Positions 25,630 to 35,292 of a stretch of DNA of 64,000 nucleotides are shown one piece after another. The translations under genes were made by a program, and so were the position numbers. The stretch comes from Bacillus sp. SG-1. GTDB taxonomy: Bacteria; Bacillota; Bacilli; Bacillales; Bacillaceae_B. The number at the start of each line of letters is the position of its first letter. The first letter of the stretch is position 1. The notes beneath the pieces are model-generated. The model saw nothing but the letters and a program-made list of their open reading frames with translations, was not told the origin of the DNA and did no database searches. Where the stretch lies: the NCBI RefSeq assembly GCF_000181495.1, contig NZ_ABCF01000001.1, forward strand, positions 124,001-188,000, in the 5' to 3' direction.

Positions 25630-25906
25630 TTGAACAAGAGTAGTACGTACTATCAAAATCGTTACAGAAAGCCGGAGCTGATGAGAATCCGGCACGAGGG
25701 ATAGTACTGAATGGACTTGTGAGAGGCTGCTTGAACAGTAAGTAGGACAGCCCGGGATTCCGCCGTTAAAAGGATAGGGTATCGGAATGAGATGTATTCC
25801 TGTACCTGAAAAAGTGGAAGTTCTATTTGAACTTCAATGCGAGGTGGCACCGCGATTCCGATCGTCCTCCATGAAACAGTTTAGCTGTTTTGTGGGGGAC
25901 TTTTTT
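25630..25906 (+). ncRNA. T-box riboswitch 2 of the trp operon (Trp specifier)
   Basis: A second complete leader follows in series. The specifier loop CTGAATGGAC holds TGG at 25712-25714. The T-box sequence GAGGTGGCACCGCG is at 25841-25854. The terminator stem GTCCTCCATGAAACAG / CTGTTTTGTGGGGGAC is followed by TTTTTT (25901-25906). The two leaders differ in most stem sequence, so they are not a recent tandem duplication. Both must read through for trpE expression, giving a steeper response to uncharged tRNA-Trp. Confidence 0.95.
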
Positions 25907-25963
25907 ATTTAGACAAATACCGGGGCATGCCTGGCGCACCCATAATAACAGGAGGATATAAGG

Positions 25964-27361
25964 ATGAAAGAGATGAAGCAGATTCGTTTTTACTCTAGAG
26001 AGATGAATGGGGATGAGCTGACACCCATCAGTGTTTTTAAGAAGCTGGATGGCCGGCGCAAGTATTTGCTGGAGAGTTCATTAAAGCATGAGAAGTCTGG
26101 AAGGTATTCCTTCCTTGGAAGTTCTCCGTTTTTTGAATTTAAAGCGGATGGCAGCAAGTTAACCGAATATCATTTTCACACAGAAAAAATGGAAACCAGT
26201 ACTGGAAATCCATTTGAAAGGCTGAAGGACATTTTTTCAGAGACTGCTTCACTGAATCAGGACTTTCCTTTTTCAGGAGGCGCTATTGGGTATATCGGGT
26301 ATGACAATATTCGGCACTTTGAAGATATCGGCGAAATACCGGCCAACGCCCTTGAAATGCCTGACATTCACCTTATGTTTTATGAAAAAACAATTATTTT
26401 TGATCATCTCGAAAATAAGGTGATTTTACTGGTGGTACAGGGCTTTGATCAAACTTCTGAACAAGACCCGGAAGATATGCTGGATGAACTGGAAGAAACG
26501 ATAAGGAAGAAGGGAACAATCCAGGATGACGGTGAAATCGGGAAGCTGTCCTTCCAATCCCAGGTTACAAAGGACCAATATATCGCGATGGTTAATGAGG
26601 CGAAGGAACAGGTGCTGGCAGGAGAGATATTCCAGGTAGTTTTATCCCAGAGATTCAAATCGGAATTCTCAGGAGAGCCATTCAGTTACTACCGTAAATT
26701 GAGGCAGTCAAATCCATCTCCATACATGTTTTATATAGATTTTGAAGATTACGTGGTGCTCGGAACGTCGCCTGAAAGCTTTATCAAAGTGAGCGGAAGG
26801 AAGGTTATCTCCAATCCGATTGCAGGAACAAGAAGAAGAGGTCTCGATGAACAGGAGGATTCGGGATTGGAAAAGGAACTTGTCCATGATGAAAAAGAAA
26901 TCGCCGAGCACCGAATGCTTGTAGATCTGGCAAGAAATGACCTTGGGAGGGTTTGTGAGATCGGAAGCATTTCTTTAACGAAATACATGCTTGTCGAGCG
27001 ATACAAATACGTAATGCATCTGGTGTCAGAAGTGGAAGGCACTCTGGACCCTTCTTACAACAGTATTGATGTCATAACAGCTTGCCTTCCTGCAGGAACG
27101 GTAAGCGGCGCACCTAAAATAGCCGCGATGAAAATCATCAATGACTTGGAAGGGTGCAAGCGGGGTGTTTATTCAGGGACAGTAGGTTATATCTCCGTGA
27201 ATGGAGATATCGATTTAGCCCTCGCCATCAGGACGATGGTGATAAAAGACGCAAGTGCCTATGTACAGGCAGGAGCGGGCATCGTATACGATTCGAAAGC
27301 TGACTCAGAGTACGAAGAAACAATCAATAAAGCGAAAGCGCTGATCGAGGTGGCAAAATGA
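25964..27361 (+). CDS. trpE: Anthranilate synthase component I TrpE
   Basis: TrpE forms anthranilate from chorismate with ammonia from TrpG. The 465-aa protein has the N-terminal regulatory LESS motif (LLESSLKHEKSGRYSFLG), which in the family binds feedback tryptophan, and the chorismate-binding core with QVVLSQRF, NPSPYMFY, GTSPESF, NPIAGTRRRG and LPAGTVSGAPKI. AGGAGG lies 8 nt before ATG 25964. First gene behind the tandem T-boxes; it overlaps trpG by 4 nt. Confidence 0.96.
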   Translation: MKEMKQIRFYSREMNGDELTPISVFKKLDGRRKYLLESSLKHEKSGRYSFLGSSPFFEFKADGSKLTEYHFHTEKMETSTGNPFERLKDIFSETASLNQDFPFSGGAIGYIGYDNIRHFEDIGEIPANALEMPDIHLMFYEKTIIFDHLENKVILLVVQGFDQTSEQDPEDMLDELEETIRKKGTIQDDGEIGKLSFQSQVTKDQYIAMVNEAKEQVLAGEIFQVVLSQRFKSEFSGEPFSYYRKLRQSNPSPYMFYIDFEDYVVLGTSPESFIKVSGRKVISNPIAGTRRRGLDEQEDSGLEKELVHDEKEIAEHRMLVDLARNDLGRVCEIGSISLTKYMLVERYKYVMHLVSEVEGTLDPSYNSIDVITACLPAGTVSGAPKIAAMKIINDLEGCKRGVYSGTVGYISVNGDIDLALAIRTMVIKDASAYVQAGAGIVYDSKADSEYEETINKAKALIEVAK

Positions 27362-27966
27362 TTCTACTAATAGACAATTATGATTCCTTCACTTTTAACT
27401 TGTATCAATTTTTGTGTGAGCTTGGAGAGGAAGTTCTGGTAAAACGAAATGATGAATTAACCGTTGAGAAAGTCGTGGAACTAAATCCCTCTGCGATCGT
27501 TCTATCTCCTGGACCCGGAAGGCCTGAAAACGCAGGCATTCTGATCGAGCTTATCCAGAAGCTTTATAAACAAACCCCCATCCTTGGTGTTTGTTTAGGG
27601 CACCAGGCAATTGCAGCAGCTTTTGGGGGAGAGGTTGTCAGGGCAGAAACCATTAAGCATGGCAAGACTTCTCTCATTAAACATAATAATTCTGGTCTAT
27701 TCCAATATATCCCCCAGCCGGTTGAAGTAATGAGGTACCACTCACTCGTGGTAAAGAAAGAAACGCTTCCGCCGGTATTGACTACAACGGCTGTTTCGAT
27801 GGACGATAACGAAATTATGTCTTTCAAGCATTTCGAATACCCGGTATTCGGTGTACAGTTCCATCCTGAATCAATTGGAACAAAACTAGGCAAGAAACTG
27901 CTTAAGAACTTTATAGATTTGAAGGAGGAAGCAAGCAATGAAAGAATTTCTACAAAAATTATTTGA
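27358..27966 (+). CDS. trpG: Anthranilate synthase glutamine amidotransferase TrpG
   Basis: This 202-aa class I amidotransferase supplies ammonia to TrpE. It has IDNYDSFTFNL at the start, the oxyanion loop SPGPGRPENAG, the nucleophile in LGVCLGHQAI (Cys near residue 79), and the His-Glu pair in FGVQFHPESIG. B. subtilis lacks a trp-linked copy and uses PabA of the folate operon; a copy inside the operon is the arrangement of other Bacillaceae. The last 29 nt overlap the trpD start. Confidence 0.94.
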   Translation: MILLIDNYDSFTFNLYQFLCELGEEVLVKRNDELTVEKVVELNPSAIVLSPGPGRPENAGILIELIQKLYKQTPILGVCLGHQAIAAAFGGEVVRAETIKHGKTSLIKHNNSGLFQYIPQPVEVMRYHSLVVKKETLPPVLTTTAVSMDDNEIMSFKHFEYPVFGVQFHPESIGTKLGKKLLKNFIDLKEEASNERISTKII

Positions 27967-28963
27967 AGGCTCTTCATTTGAAAAGGGAGAAATGAAAGCA
28001 GCGGTTGATCTACTGTTGGAAGACAAAACAAGCGAGAGTGAAGTTGCCTCTTTCCTCACCGCTCTGAAAATGAAGGGAGAAACCGTCAAGGAAATATCCG
28101 GACTTGTGGAATTGCTTCGAGAGCGGGCGGACTTTCAAACTTTTCCTGCAGAGGATGTCATGGATATTTGCGGAACAGGCGGAGACGGCTCCCAAAGTTT
28201 TAATATCAGCACCACAACTGCATTTGTATTGGCTGGTGCAGGGGTTAAAATTGCCAAGCATGGTAACCGGAGTGTTTCGAGTAAAACAGGAAGCTCAGAT
28301 GTGCTTGAACATCTGGGAGTTGCCCTTGATTTCAACAGCGGTGAAATAAACGAAATGCTTGAGGTGAATGGACTGGCATTCCTTTACGCACCACATGTCC
28401 ATACTCGTTTGAAAAAAATCATGAAGGTAAGAGGAGAGTTAAAGGTTCCGACTATATTCAATATGATCGGCCCACTGACAAATCCGATTAACATCGACAC
28501 TCAAATGTTAGGTATTTACAGACGGGATATGCTTGAAACGATGGCTTCGGTTCTTCATGAACTGGGAAGAAATAGGGCTGTCGTTTTGAATGGCGCCGGT
28601 TTCATGGATGAAGCCTCTTTAGCCGGAGAGAACCATTTAGTCCTTCTGGATAAGGGGAACACGACCTCTTTTACCATCAATCCTGAAGAGACAGGGCTTC
28701 CTGTTTACTCCAATGAGGCTATACGAGGAGGAGATGCAAGAGAAAATGCGCAAATTCTCTTAGATGTCCTCAAAGGAAAAGAGGGGCCATATTTAGATAC
28801 AGTCATTTTCAATGCAGGTATAGCCCTTTTTGCAAACGGCAGAACAACAACCGTAGCCGAAGGGGTCAAACTTGCAAGGGAATCTATTAAAAGCGGCGCA
28901 GCATATGAAAAACTCCAGCAAACGGTTACGTTCTCTCAACGTAGCAGAAAGAGGGTAATGTAA
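27938..28963 (+). CDS. trpD: Anthranilate phosphoribosyltransferase TrpD
   Basis: TrpD transfers the phosphoribosyl group of PRPP to anthranilate. The 341-aa protein has the glycine-rich PRPP site CGTGGDGSQSFNISTT (near residues 78-93), KHGNRSVSSKTGSSDVLEHL, and MIGPLTNP. ATG 27938 lies inside the end of trpG with GGAGG upstream, so translation is coupled. Confidence 0.95.
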   Translation: MKEFLQKLFEGSSFEKGEMKAAVDLLLEDKTSESEVASFLTALKMKGETVKEISGLVELLRERADFQTFPAEDVMDICGTGGDGSQSFNISTTTAFVLAGAGVKIAKHGNRSVSSKTGSSDVLEHLGVALDFNSGEINEMLEVNGLAFLYAPHVHTRLKKIMKVRGELKVPTIFNMIGPLTNPINIDTQMLGIYRRDMLETMASVLHELGRNRAVVLNGAGFMDEASLAGENHLVLLDKGNTTSFTINPEETGLPVYSNEAIRGGDARENAQILLDVLKGKEGPYLDTVIFNAGIALFANGRTTTVAEGVKLARESIKSGAAYEKLQQTVTFSQRSRKRVM

Positions 28964-28964
28964 A

Positions 28965-29759
28965 ATGGCGGATATTTTAACAAAAATCATTGAGAGAAAG
29001 AGACAGGAAGTAGCACAGTTAAAGAAAAATGGTTTTGAAAAAGCAAACCTGAGCAAAAAACCAGACCGGAGCTTATTTACTGCCCTTCATGCATCTACAG
29101 TATTAGGTATCATCGCAGAAATTAAACGGGCATCTCCTTCCAAAGGAGAAATCGTTTCAACTGTGGAACCTGCAGAACAAGCAAAGATTTACGAACAAGG
29201 CGGTGCAAGCGCTATATCCGTCCTTACGGATAAGGATTTCTTCAACGGATCAATAGAAGACCTTAAGAAAGTAAGACGTGAAGTGGACCTGCCCCTACTA
29301 TGCAAAGATTTTTTTATCGATGAAATTCAAATAGACCGTGCCAAAGATGCAGGAGCTAATATCATTCTCCTGATTGTGGCTGCGCTGCCGCAGGGAAGGC
29401 TCCATGAATTAAATCAATACGCTTTATCACAAGGTCTAGAAGTGTTGGTTGAAATTCACGATGAAGAAGAAGCGGAAAGGGCAGCTGCCTTGGGGCCGAA
29501 TATTATCGGCATCAATAATCGAAACCTTAAAACATTTGAAATTGATCTGGCCAATACAGAAAGGCTTGCTCCACTACTGAATGATAAAGATAGGGTTGTT
29601 ATCAGTGAGAGCGGAATGAAAACGAGAGAAGATGCGGTCAGGGCAGCAACTGCTGGTGCTGACGGGGTCCTCGTTGGTGAATCCCTCATGAGGAGCAGTG
29701 ATGCCGGAAGAGCGATAGGTTCATTTGCTGTCAACAAGGAGGCTGCGTTACTTGGTTAA
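28965..29759 (+). CDS. trpC: Indole-3-glycerol-phosphate synthase TrpC
   Basis: TrpC closes the indole ring from carboxyphenylaminodeoxyribulose phosphate. The 264-aa TIM barrel has EIKRASPSKG (catalytic Lys near residue 54), LTDKDFF, LLCKDFFID, GINNRNL and SESGM. It begins 1 nt after the trpD stop. It is separate from trpF, not fused. Confidence 0.95.
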   Translation: MADILTKIIERKRQEVAQLKKNGFEKANLSKKPDRSLFTALHASTVLGIIAEIKRASPSKGEIVSTVEPAEQAKIYEQGGASAISVLTDKDFFNGSIEDLKKVRREVDLPLLCKDFFIDEIQIDRAKDAGANIILLIVAALPQGRLHELNQYALSQGLEVLVEIHDEEEAERAAALGPNIIGINNRNLKTFEIDLANTERLAPLLNDKDRVVISESGMKTREDAVRAATAGADGVLVGESLMRSSDAGRAIGSFAVNKEAALLG

Positions 29760-30375
29760 GGTAAAGGTGTGCGGGATCAAGACAATTGAGCATGCAGAAG
29801 CTGCTGTAAAAGCAGGAGCTGATGCAATAGGTTTTATTTTTGCAGAGAGCAGAAGAAAAGTATCCATTCATACAGCAAAAGAAATAAGTGACACGATTCC
29901 TGCGTCCGTCTTAAAAGTTGGTGTATTTGTAGATGCCGATAGAGAAGAAATAGAAAAGACAGCCCAAGAAGCAAATCTGGATTATGTTCAATTACATGGA
30001 AGTGAGACGGTTGATTTCATGAAGTCCCTGTCAGTGCCTGCCTACAAGGCTCTTTCCATAAAAGAGAAAAAGGACCTGGATGGGATAGAAAATTACCCCG
30101 GAAATTTCATTCTGGTGGATAGCGGACACGGAGCAGCAAGGGGAGGGAACGGAACGACCTTTGACTGGTCGTATCTTGAAAATGTTTCTATAGATGTCAT
30201 TTTAGCTGGAGGGCTTAACTTAGAGAATGTCTGCAGCGCGATTGAAAAAGTGAATCCATTTATGGTGGATGTATCAAGTGGAGTGGAAACAGATGGAATT
30301 AAGGATGTTAAGAAAATCAATGAATTTATTTTCAAAGTAAAAAACATCAGCAGAATGAAGGAGGAAGTGCAATGA
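29752..30375 (+). CDS. trpF: Phosphoribosylanthranilate isomerase TrpF
   Basis: TrpF carries out the Amadori rearrangement of phosphoribosylanthranilate. The 207-aa barrel opens with VKVCGIKT (catalytic Cys near residue 6), followed by [26 protein letters not shown], and the phosphate site LAGGLN with VDVSSGVE. The TTG at 29752 is preferred as start: AAGGAGG (29736-29742) is 9 nt upstream and the protein then starts at the family position. A further upstream in-frame ATG at 29725 would add nine atypical residues. It overlaps the trpC stop. Confidence 0.93.
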   Translation: MVKVKVCGIKTIEHAEAAVKAGADAIGFIFAESRRKVSIHTAKEISDTIPASVLKVGVFVDADREEIEKTAQEANLDYVQLHGSETVDFMKSLSVPAYKALSIKEKKDLDGIENYPGNFILVDSGHGAARGGNGTTFDWSYLENVSIDVILAGGLNLENVCSAIEKVNPFMVDVSSGVETDGIKDVKKINEFIFKVKNISRMKEEVQ

Positions 30376-31574
30376 TGTATACACAGCCGGATCAAAAAGG
30401 GCTTTTCGGACGTTTTGGAGGACAATTTGTTTCAGAAACACTAATGGGGGCTGTTCAGGAGCTTGATGAAGCCTATGAGGAAGCGATTCAGGATGAAGAG
30501 TTTCAACGGGAGCTTCAGTATTATTTGAAAGAGTATATCGGAAGGGAAACACCGCTTTATTTGGCAGCCAATCTCACCAAACGTGCTGGCGGGGCGAAGA
30601 TTTATTTGAAAAGGGAAGACCTGAACCATACCGGAGCACACAAGATCAATAATACCATTGGGCAGGCGCTGCTTGCGAACAAGATGGGTAAACGAAAGAT
30701 CGTAGCCGAGACGGGTGCCGGCCAGCATGGTGTAGCGACAGCAACAGTTTGTGCATTGCTCAATCTCGACTGTGTCATCTTTATGGGAGAGGAAGATATC
30801 CAGCGTCAAAAACTGAATGTCTTCAGGATGGAACTACTGGGGGCAGAAGTGATCAGTGTCAAACAGGGAAGCGCAACGTTAAAAGATGCGGTTAATGAAG
30901 CCATGCGTTACTGGGTGGCAAATGTCGAGGATACACACTATATCATCGGATCTGTATTGGGACCTCACCCATTTCCAAAGATGGTCAGGGATTTCCAAAG
31001 TGTGATCGGAAATGAGACAAAGAGGCAGTTCTGCGAAAAAGAGGATTCCCTCCCGGATGCAGTTGTTGCTTGTGTAGGCGGCGGCAGTAACGCGATGGGA
31101 ATGTTCTACCCGTTTATCAATGAGAATGAGGTGAAGTTATACGGTGTTGAGGCTGCCGGTGCAGGAGTCGAAACAGACAAACATGCCGCCACTATGACTA
31201 AGGGGACGTTGGGTGTGCTCCATGGCTCAATGATGTATGTCCTTCAGGATGAACATGGTCAAATCCAGGAAGCTCATTCCATCTCAGCTGGTCTCGATTA
31301 TCCAGGGGTAGGCCCGGAACACAGTCATTTAAAAGAGACAGAACGAGTCAAATATACTGCTGTGAGTGATGGGGAAGCCTTGGATGCCTTTAAAATGCTT
31401 TCTGTGGAAGAGGGAATCATCCCGGCCCTTGAATCTTCTCATGCCATCGCATACGGAGTGAAGCTCGCGGCGTCAATGAAAGAAGATGAGAACATTGTCA
31501 TCTGTTTATCTGGCAGAGGGGATAAAGATGTGGATACGGTTAAGTCTAGACTAGGAGGGCTTCAACATGGGTAA
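30372..31574 (+). CDS. trpB: Tryptophan synthase beta subunit TrpB
   Basis: TrpB joins indole and serine with PLP. The 400-aa protein has GRFGGQFV at the start, the PLP lysine in HTGAHKINN (near residue 91), [21 protein letters not shown] and [18 protein letters not shown] lies 8 nt upstream of the ATG pair at 30372/30375. It overlaps trpF by 4 nt and trpA by 8 nt. Confidence 0.96.
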   Translation: MMYTQPDQKGLFGRFGGQFVSETLMGAVQELDEAYEEAIQDEEFQRELQYYLKEYIGRETPLYLAANLTKRAGGAKIYLKREDLNHTGAHKINNTIGQALLANKMGKRKIVAETGAGQHGVATATVCALLNLDCVIFMGEEDIQRQKLNVFRMELLGAEVISVKQGSATLKDAVNEAMRYWVANVEDTHYIIGSVLGPHPFPKMVRDFQSVIGNETKRQFCEKEDSLPDAVVACVGGGSNAMGMFYPFINENEVKLYGVEAAGAGVETDKHAATMTKGTLGVLHGSMMYVLQDEHGQIQEAHSISAGLDYPGVGPEHSHLKETERVKYTAVSDGEALDAFKMLSVEEGIIPALESSHAIAYGVKLAASMKEDENIVICLSGRGDKDVDTVKSRLGGLQHG

Positions 31575-32358
31575 GAGATTTCTTGAGGAATCATTTAACA
31601 ATATAAAAGCTGATGGGCAAGGGATTTTCATTCCGTATATCATGGCAGGAGACGGAGGGTTGGATAACCTTCTTGATCAGCTGACATTCCTGGAACAGGC
31701 TGGAGCCTCTGCCATTGAAATCGGCATTCCTTTTTCCGATCCAGCAGCAGATGGTCCTGTGATTCAGGAAGCAGGGAAGCGAGCTCTTAAAGATGGCACT
31801 ACCTTATCAGGAATCTTTGAAGTCTTAAAAGGCGGCAGAGAACAAATTGGTATCCCTCTTATCTTCATGACTTATTTTAATCCAGTCTTACAGTATGGAT
31901 TACAACGGTTTGCCGAAGATTGTACCAAAGCAGGTGTAGATGGGCTGATCATACCCGACTTGCCTTTGGAACACGCAGACATCCTGAGTCCTTACCTTAA
32001 GGAAGAGGGGATTGCATTAGTTCAGCTTGCGTCTTTAACAAGTTCAAAGGATCGCTTGAAGAAAATCGCCCAGGCAACGGAGGGCTTTCTGTACGCAGTC
32101 ACGATAAATGGAACGACCGGAGCGGTAAGTGAATTTCAATCTTCATTAAAGGCCCATTTGCAGGAACTCAAAACAGTTTGCAATGTACCGGTGCTGGCTG
32201 GGTTTGGGATTTCTACACCTGATCACGTCAGGGAGTTCATCGGCATAACGGATGGTGTTGTTGTCGGAAGTAAAATCATACAGCATCTTCAAGAAAATAA
32301 GCTGGATGATATTAAAAATTTGATAAAAGCTGCATCTGACAAATCTCCTGTTTCATAG
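31567..32358 (+). CDS. trpA: Tryptophan synthase alpha subunit TrpA
   Basis: TrpA cleaves indole-3-glycerol phosphate and channels indole to TrpB. The 263-aa barrel has the catalytic Glu in [16 protein letters not shown], the second acid in [11 protein letters not shown], and the phosphate site GFGIST with VVGSKII. It is the last gene of the seven-gene operon; a short hairpin TCTCCT/AGGAGA spans its stop codon and a strong terminator lies 100 nt on. Confidence 0.95.
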   Translation: MGKRFLEESFNNIKADGQGIFIPYIMAGDGGLDNLLDQLTFLEQAGASAIEIGIPFSDPAADGPVIQEAGKRALKDGTTLSGIFEVLKGGREQIGIPLIFMTYFNPVLQYGLQRFAEDCTKAGVDGLIIPDLPLEHADILSPYLKEEGIALVQLASLTSSKDRLKKIAQATEGFLYAVTINGTTGAVSEFQSSLKAHLQELKTVCNVPVLAGFGISTPDHVREFIGITDGVVVGSKIIQHLQENKLDDIKNLIKAASDKSPVS

Positions 32359-32460
32359 GAGAGGATTTTTCAGCTAGGGAACATGAGCGGCGAAGGACAC
32401 CTATCAAAGGTTCTTTGTCACTGGGAAAGACTTTCAGGAACAACTTCGAATAAAATAGGA

Positions 32461-32498
32461 AGCAGAGGAATGGGATTACCCAGTTCCTCTGCTTTTTT
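32461..32498. terminator. Bidirectional terminator between trpA and the MFS gene
   Basis: AGCAGAGGAA-TGGG pairs with CCCA-TTCCTCTGCT, then six T. It sits between convergent transcripts and overlaps the MFS stop codon by 2 nt. Confidence 0.9.
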
Positions 32499-33720
32499 AA
32501 GTGACCTTTGGCTGCATTTTGCCAGATTTTTCAGGCTCCGGTTTGATCAGCCACAGAGCAACAAAAGCTGAAACAGCACTGACGCCAATTAAAATCATAA
32601 ACGTGACTCCTTTCGAAAGCAAAGCCACAATTGGAGGACCGGCCGCAACTCCAATGAATCTCATGCTGCTGTATATCGATGTAATTGTCCCGCGATGCTC
32701 TTTTTCAATGCCTTCGGTAATCAATGCATCCAGACAGGGAAGGGCAGCCCCGATCCCTATGCTTGCAAGGGAAAGGAATATTAACAGCATCCATTTGCCG
32801 TCTGTAAAAAAGATTGGAACTTGAGCTCCTGCACCCAGCAGCATGCCGCTTACTACCGCCCATTTCATCATCGACCTGTTTTTACCGATGAATTTCCCGG
32901 TCAAATAAGAAGTGGCACACAAAAATAAAAGTGGCATCGCAAGGTACAAGCCTTTAAGAACGCCATTTATCTTGTACTTGCTTTCAAGGACATTGGATAA
33001 GAAGAAAAGAAATCCAAACAGGATAAACATTGAAACAATTCCAATAAGGAATATAGCTGAAAGCCATTTGCCTTCTTTTGCAAGGATTTCTTTGATTTCT
33101 TTCATAAACTCCTTCACGCTTTGCCCTTTGTCATCAGACTTTTCCTTCCTCGGTACTTTGACCAAAAAGAAGACCAATCCAATTGCAATGAGCGAAAACA
33201 ACGGAATGGAGAAGAAAGGAATAAACCAAATCCAGGCAGCGAGCAGTGAACCCAGAACAGGGCTCAGAACTTTTCCAAACGTGTTGGATGTTTCGATTAA
33301 TCCCAACCCCTTTGTTACTTCTGACTCGTCTTCAAACATATCCCCGACGGTCGGGATGACTACAGGAAACGCACCGGCAGCACCGATTCCCTGTACAAAA
33401 CGGCCAATTAAAACAACCCAATAAGCGTCATTCATCATCCATGAAGCCCAGCCTGAAATAATCCCTCCAATCCCGGCGATGATGAGACTTGGGATAATAA
33501 TTTTTTTTCGGCCGAACCGGTCAGATAAATACCCTGCGATAGGAATCAGAAGGATAGCTACCAGCGAATAAACAGTGATGATCATACTGGACTGAAACCC
33601 GCTGATGCCAAGCTTTTTTTCCATGGTCGGTAATACCGGAATCAACATAGAGTTGCCCAGCGTCATCACGAGCGGGATAGAAGAAAGTGCAAATAAGTCC
33701 CATTTCTTTTTTTGCTCCAT
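32497..33720 (-). CDS. MFS transporter, DHA1-like drug efflux family
   Basis: This 407-aa transporter has 12 hydrophobic segments, two six-helix halves joined by a charged loop (RKEKSDDKGQSVKEFMKEIK, near residues 190-215). Motif A of the major facilitator superfamily is clear: GYLSDRFGRKK between TM2 and TM3. Motif C-like GxxxGPxxGG features are weaker. The substrate is unknown; the closest general type is H+-coupled multidrug efflux. ATG 33720 has GGAGG 7-8 nt upstream; an in-frame codon at 33783 would add 21 residues with no site. Confidence 0.88.
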   Translation of the reverse strand: MEQKKKWDLFALSSIPLVMTLGNSMLIPVLPTMEKKLGISGFQSSMIITVYSLVAILLIPIAGYLSDRFGRKKIIIPSLIIAGIGGIISGWASWMMNDAYWVVLIGRFVQGIGAAGAFPVVIPTVGDMFEDESEVTKGLGLIETSNTFGKVLSPVLGSLLAAWIWFIPFFSIPLFSLIAIGLVFFLVKVPRKEKSDDKGQSVKEFMKEIKEILAKEGKWLSAIFLIGIVSMFILFGFLFFLSNVLESKYKINGVLKGLYLAMPLLFLCATSYLTGKFIGKNRSMMKWAVVSGMLLGAGAQVPIFFTDGKWMLLIFLSLASIGIGAALPCLDALITEGIEKEHRGTITSIYSSMRFIGVAAGPPIVALLSKGVTFMILIGVSAVSAFVALWLIKPEPEKSGKMQPKVT

Positions 33721-33783
33721 GGTCGTTCCTCCAAAAACAAATTCAATCACTGCATTTATTGTTATCAAAAAATGAGATTTCAT

Positions 33784-34171
33784 TCAGAGGATAAAGGAAC
33801 TGTAAACTAATTATGAAAACTTTTGGGTGGTGTGTGGATAAATCTTTCTTGCTTACGTGCTTCTTCTGATTTGAAAGGAAGGTAAGATTCCTGATGATAC
33901 CAGTTTGTCCAAAAATAAGCCGCAAGATAATCCCTTATCTGATTCGCAGTTTATAGTTATGAACCGATTCCTGTATTTTTCAGTCAGGCATGATGAGAAA
34001 GATTCACTACAGCAGTTGTACGCGACATTCCACCATCGGCATTACACTGGACGAAACAGGAGTGAAATCCTTTACAGTTAATCTCATTTTGAAACAAATT
34101 ATTTTATTATCCCTTTTGAACTGGACGTTTAATTGAAGAAATGGCAAGTAAACAAAGAAGACGTTCCATAA
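33784..34171. other. Gene-free gap, no feature recognised
   Basis: Upstream region of the MFS gene and downstream of the Hsp20-like gene, both on the minus strand. Short frames on both strands lack ribosome binding sites. No repeat copy, terminator or recognisable promoter was seen. Confidence 0.5.
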
Positions 34172-34678
34172 TTATCGTTCTGAAACGTCTATCTCTGTAA
34201 ACTGGAGGTCCAGGCTTTTGGGAATCTTAATTTCCAGGATGCCATCTTTATATTGTGCGGAAGACCCTTTTTTCTTTACTAATGTCGGAAGAGTGATCAC
34301 CTGCCGTTCTCCTGCTGAAGGGATGTTTTCAAGAATGGCCTGATTTGATGTATGGAATACTTTAATATTCTTCACAAGTTCTTCGTCAGGAATCTTCAAT
34401 TGAATATAAATATTTTCCAATGCTTCGAAAATATTCACTGGTATCTTTTCAGGTGCTGACTGGGCGGAATCTTCTCTTGAATGTTCGTACGCTTTACCAT
34501 CCATCATACTGCCCATATTCTTCATGAAGTCACCGGGGTTTTGCATTCCCTGCCAGTCACGCGGAAACATTTCTTTCATGACACCCTTAACATATTGATC
34601 AACATCCTGGGGATCCATATTCTTCATCATATCTTTCATGTTCTTATTAAATGGAAAAAATGAGTTCCAGGGGAACAT
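34172..34678 (-). CDS. Hsp20/alpha-crystallin-like protein, possible spore protein (GerT/CotP-like)
   Basis: This 168-aa protein has an N-terminal part rich in Met, Asp and Asn (MFPWNSFFPFNKNMKDMMKN) and a C-terminal alpha-crystallin-like beta sandwich (about 78-160: VNIFEALENIYIQLKIPDEE, KVFHTSNQAIL, YKDGILEIKIPK). Divergent Hsp20-like proteins of this layout occur in Bacillus spore coats and germination (CotP, CotM, GerT). The A-x-x-x-n-G-v-L motif is present as YKDGILEI. GAGGTGA lies 7 nt before the ATG. Spore function is inferred, not seen. Confidence 0.72.
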   Translation of the reverse strand: MFPWNSFFPFNKNMKDMMKNMDPQDVDQYVKGVMKEMFPRDWQGMQNPGDFMKNMGSMMDGKAYEHSREDSAQSAPEKIPVNIFEALENIYIQLKIPDEELVKNIKVFHTSNQAILENIPSAGERQVITLPTLVKKKGSSAQYKDGILEIKIPKSLDLQFTEIDVSER

Positions 34679-35177
34679 GTGACTCTCACCTCTTTAATGT
34701 ATTGAGGTTTTATTAAAAACCGTAAATTCCTTTAATAGTGTATGCAGGCACATGCCCTCCAGTTCATGTCAAAAATTCAGTCATTCATGTTTGACCACCT
34801 GGTAAGTAGGGATAAAAAAATAAATAAGGGAGAGCTGCAGAACACGGAGGAAGAGCTATTAAATATGAAGAGAAAAATCACCGGGGAATAATGATAAATA
34901 TACAATAATAAAAAATAGACAAAAAAGTGAATAAAATCAAAAAAAATATTTGGTTTTTTTAGGTAACAGTAGTAAGATGGTTTATGAAAAACGGTAATGC
35001 GGAGTATCGATAATAAAACAAAATGAAAACCTCTTCATTTTACTATTTCAGAATAGTCTAATATTTGAAATGGAATAATTGATACCGTATAACTTTTTTT
35101 ATGAAATGTTGCTTTATAAAGTTGACGAAATTTTAAAGATTTTGTCACAAATGCTTTATCTCTTTGATTTAGAGTGA

Positions 35178-35202
35178 TAAAATATTGCTGTAAGCGTTTT
35201 AT
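35178..35202 (+). promoter_or_regulatory. odhA promoter -10 region and overlapping cre-like site
   Basis: TAAAAT (35178-35183) fits a -10 box. TGTAAGCGTTTTAT (35189-35202) matches the cre consensus at 12 of 14 positions and would cover the start site. CcpA repression of odhAB is known in B. subtilis. The remainder of the 34679-35292 gap is AT-rich; a 49-codon frame at 34742-34891 has no ribosome binding site. Confidence 0.55.
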
Positions 35203-35292
35203 ATTTCTTTTAAAATACTATACTTACATAGTATTCCAATATTAATAATAAAATAAAATTTAGAATGGCGAAATGGTTGGAGGTTTTTCAAA

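Noticed and set aside
32383-32571. 62-aa frame after trpA
   Set aside because: It spans the bidirectional terminator and the end of the convergent MFS gene, and has no convincing start region.
33990-34140. Possible QueD-like fragment (ITLDETGVKSF)
   Set aside because: The resemblance to the LDExG motif is limited to about ten residues in one frame with no flanking similarity.
34742-34891. 49-aa frame (contains FMFDHLVSRDKKINKGELQN)
   Set aside because: The protein looks plausible and helical, but none of its three Met codons has a ribosome binding site, and no family was recognised.
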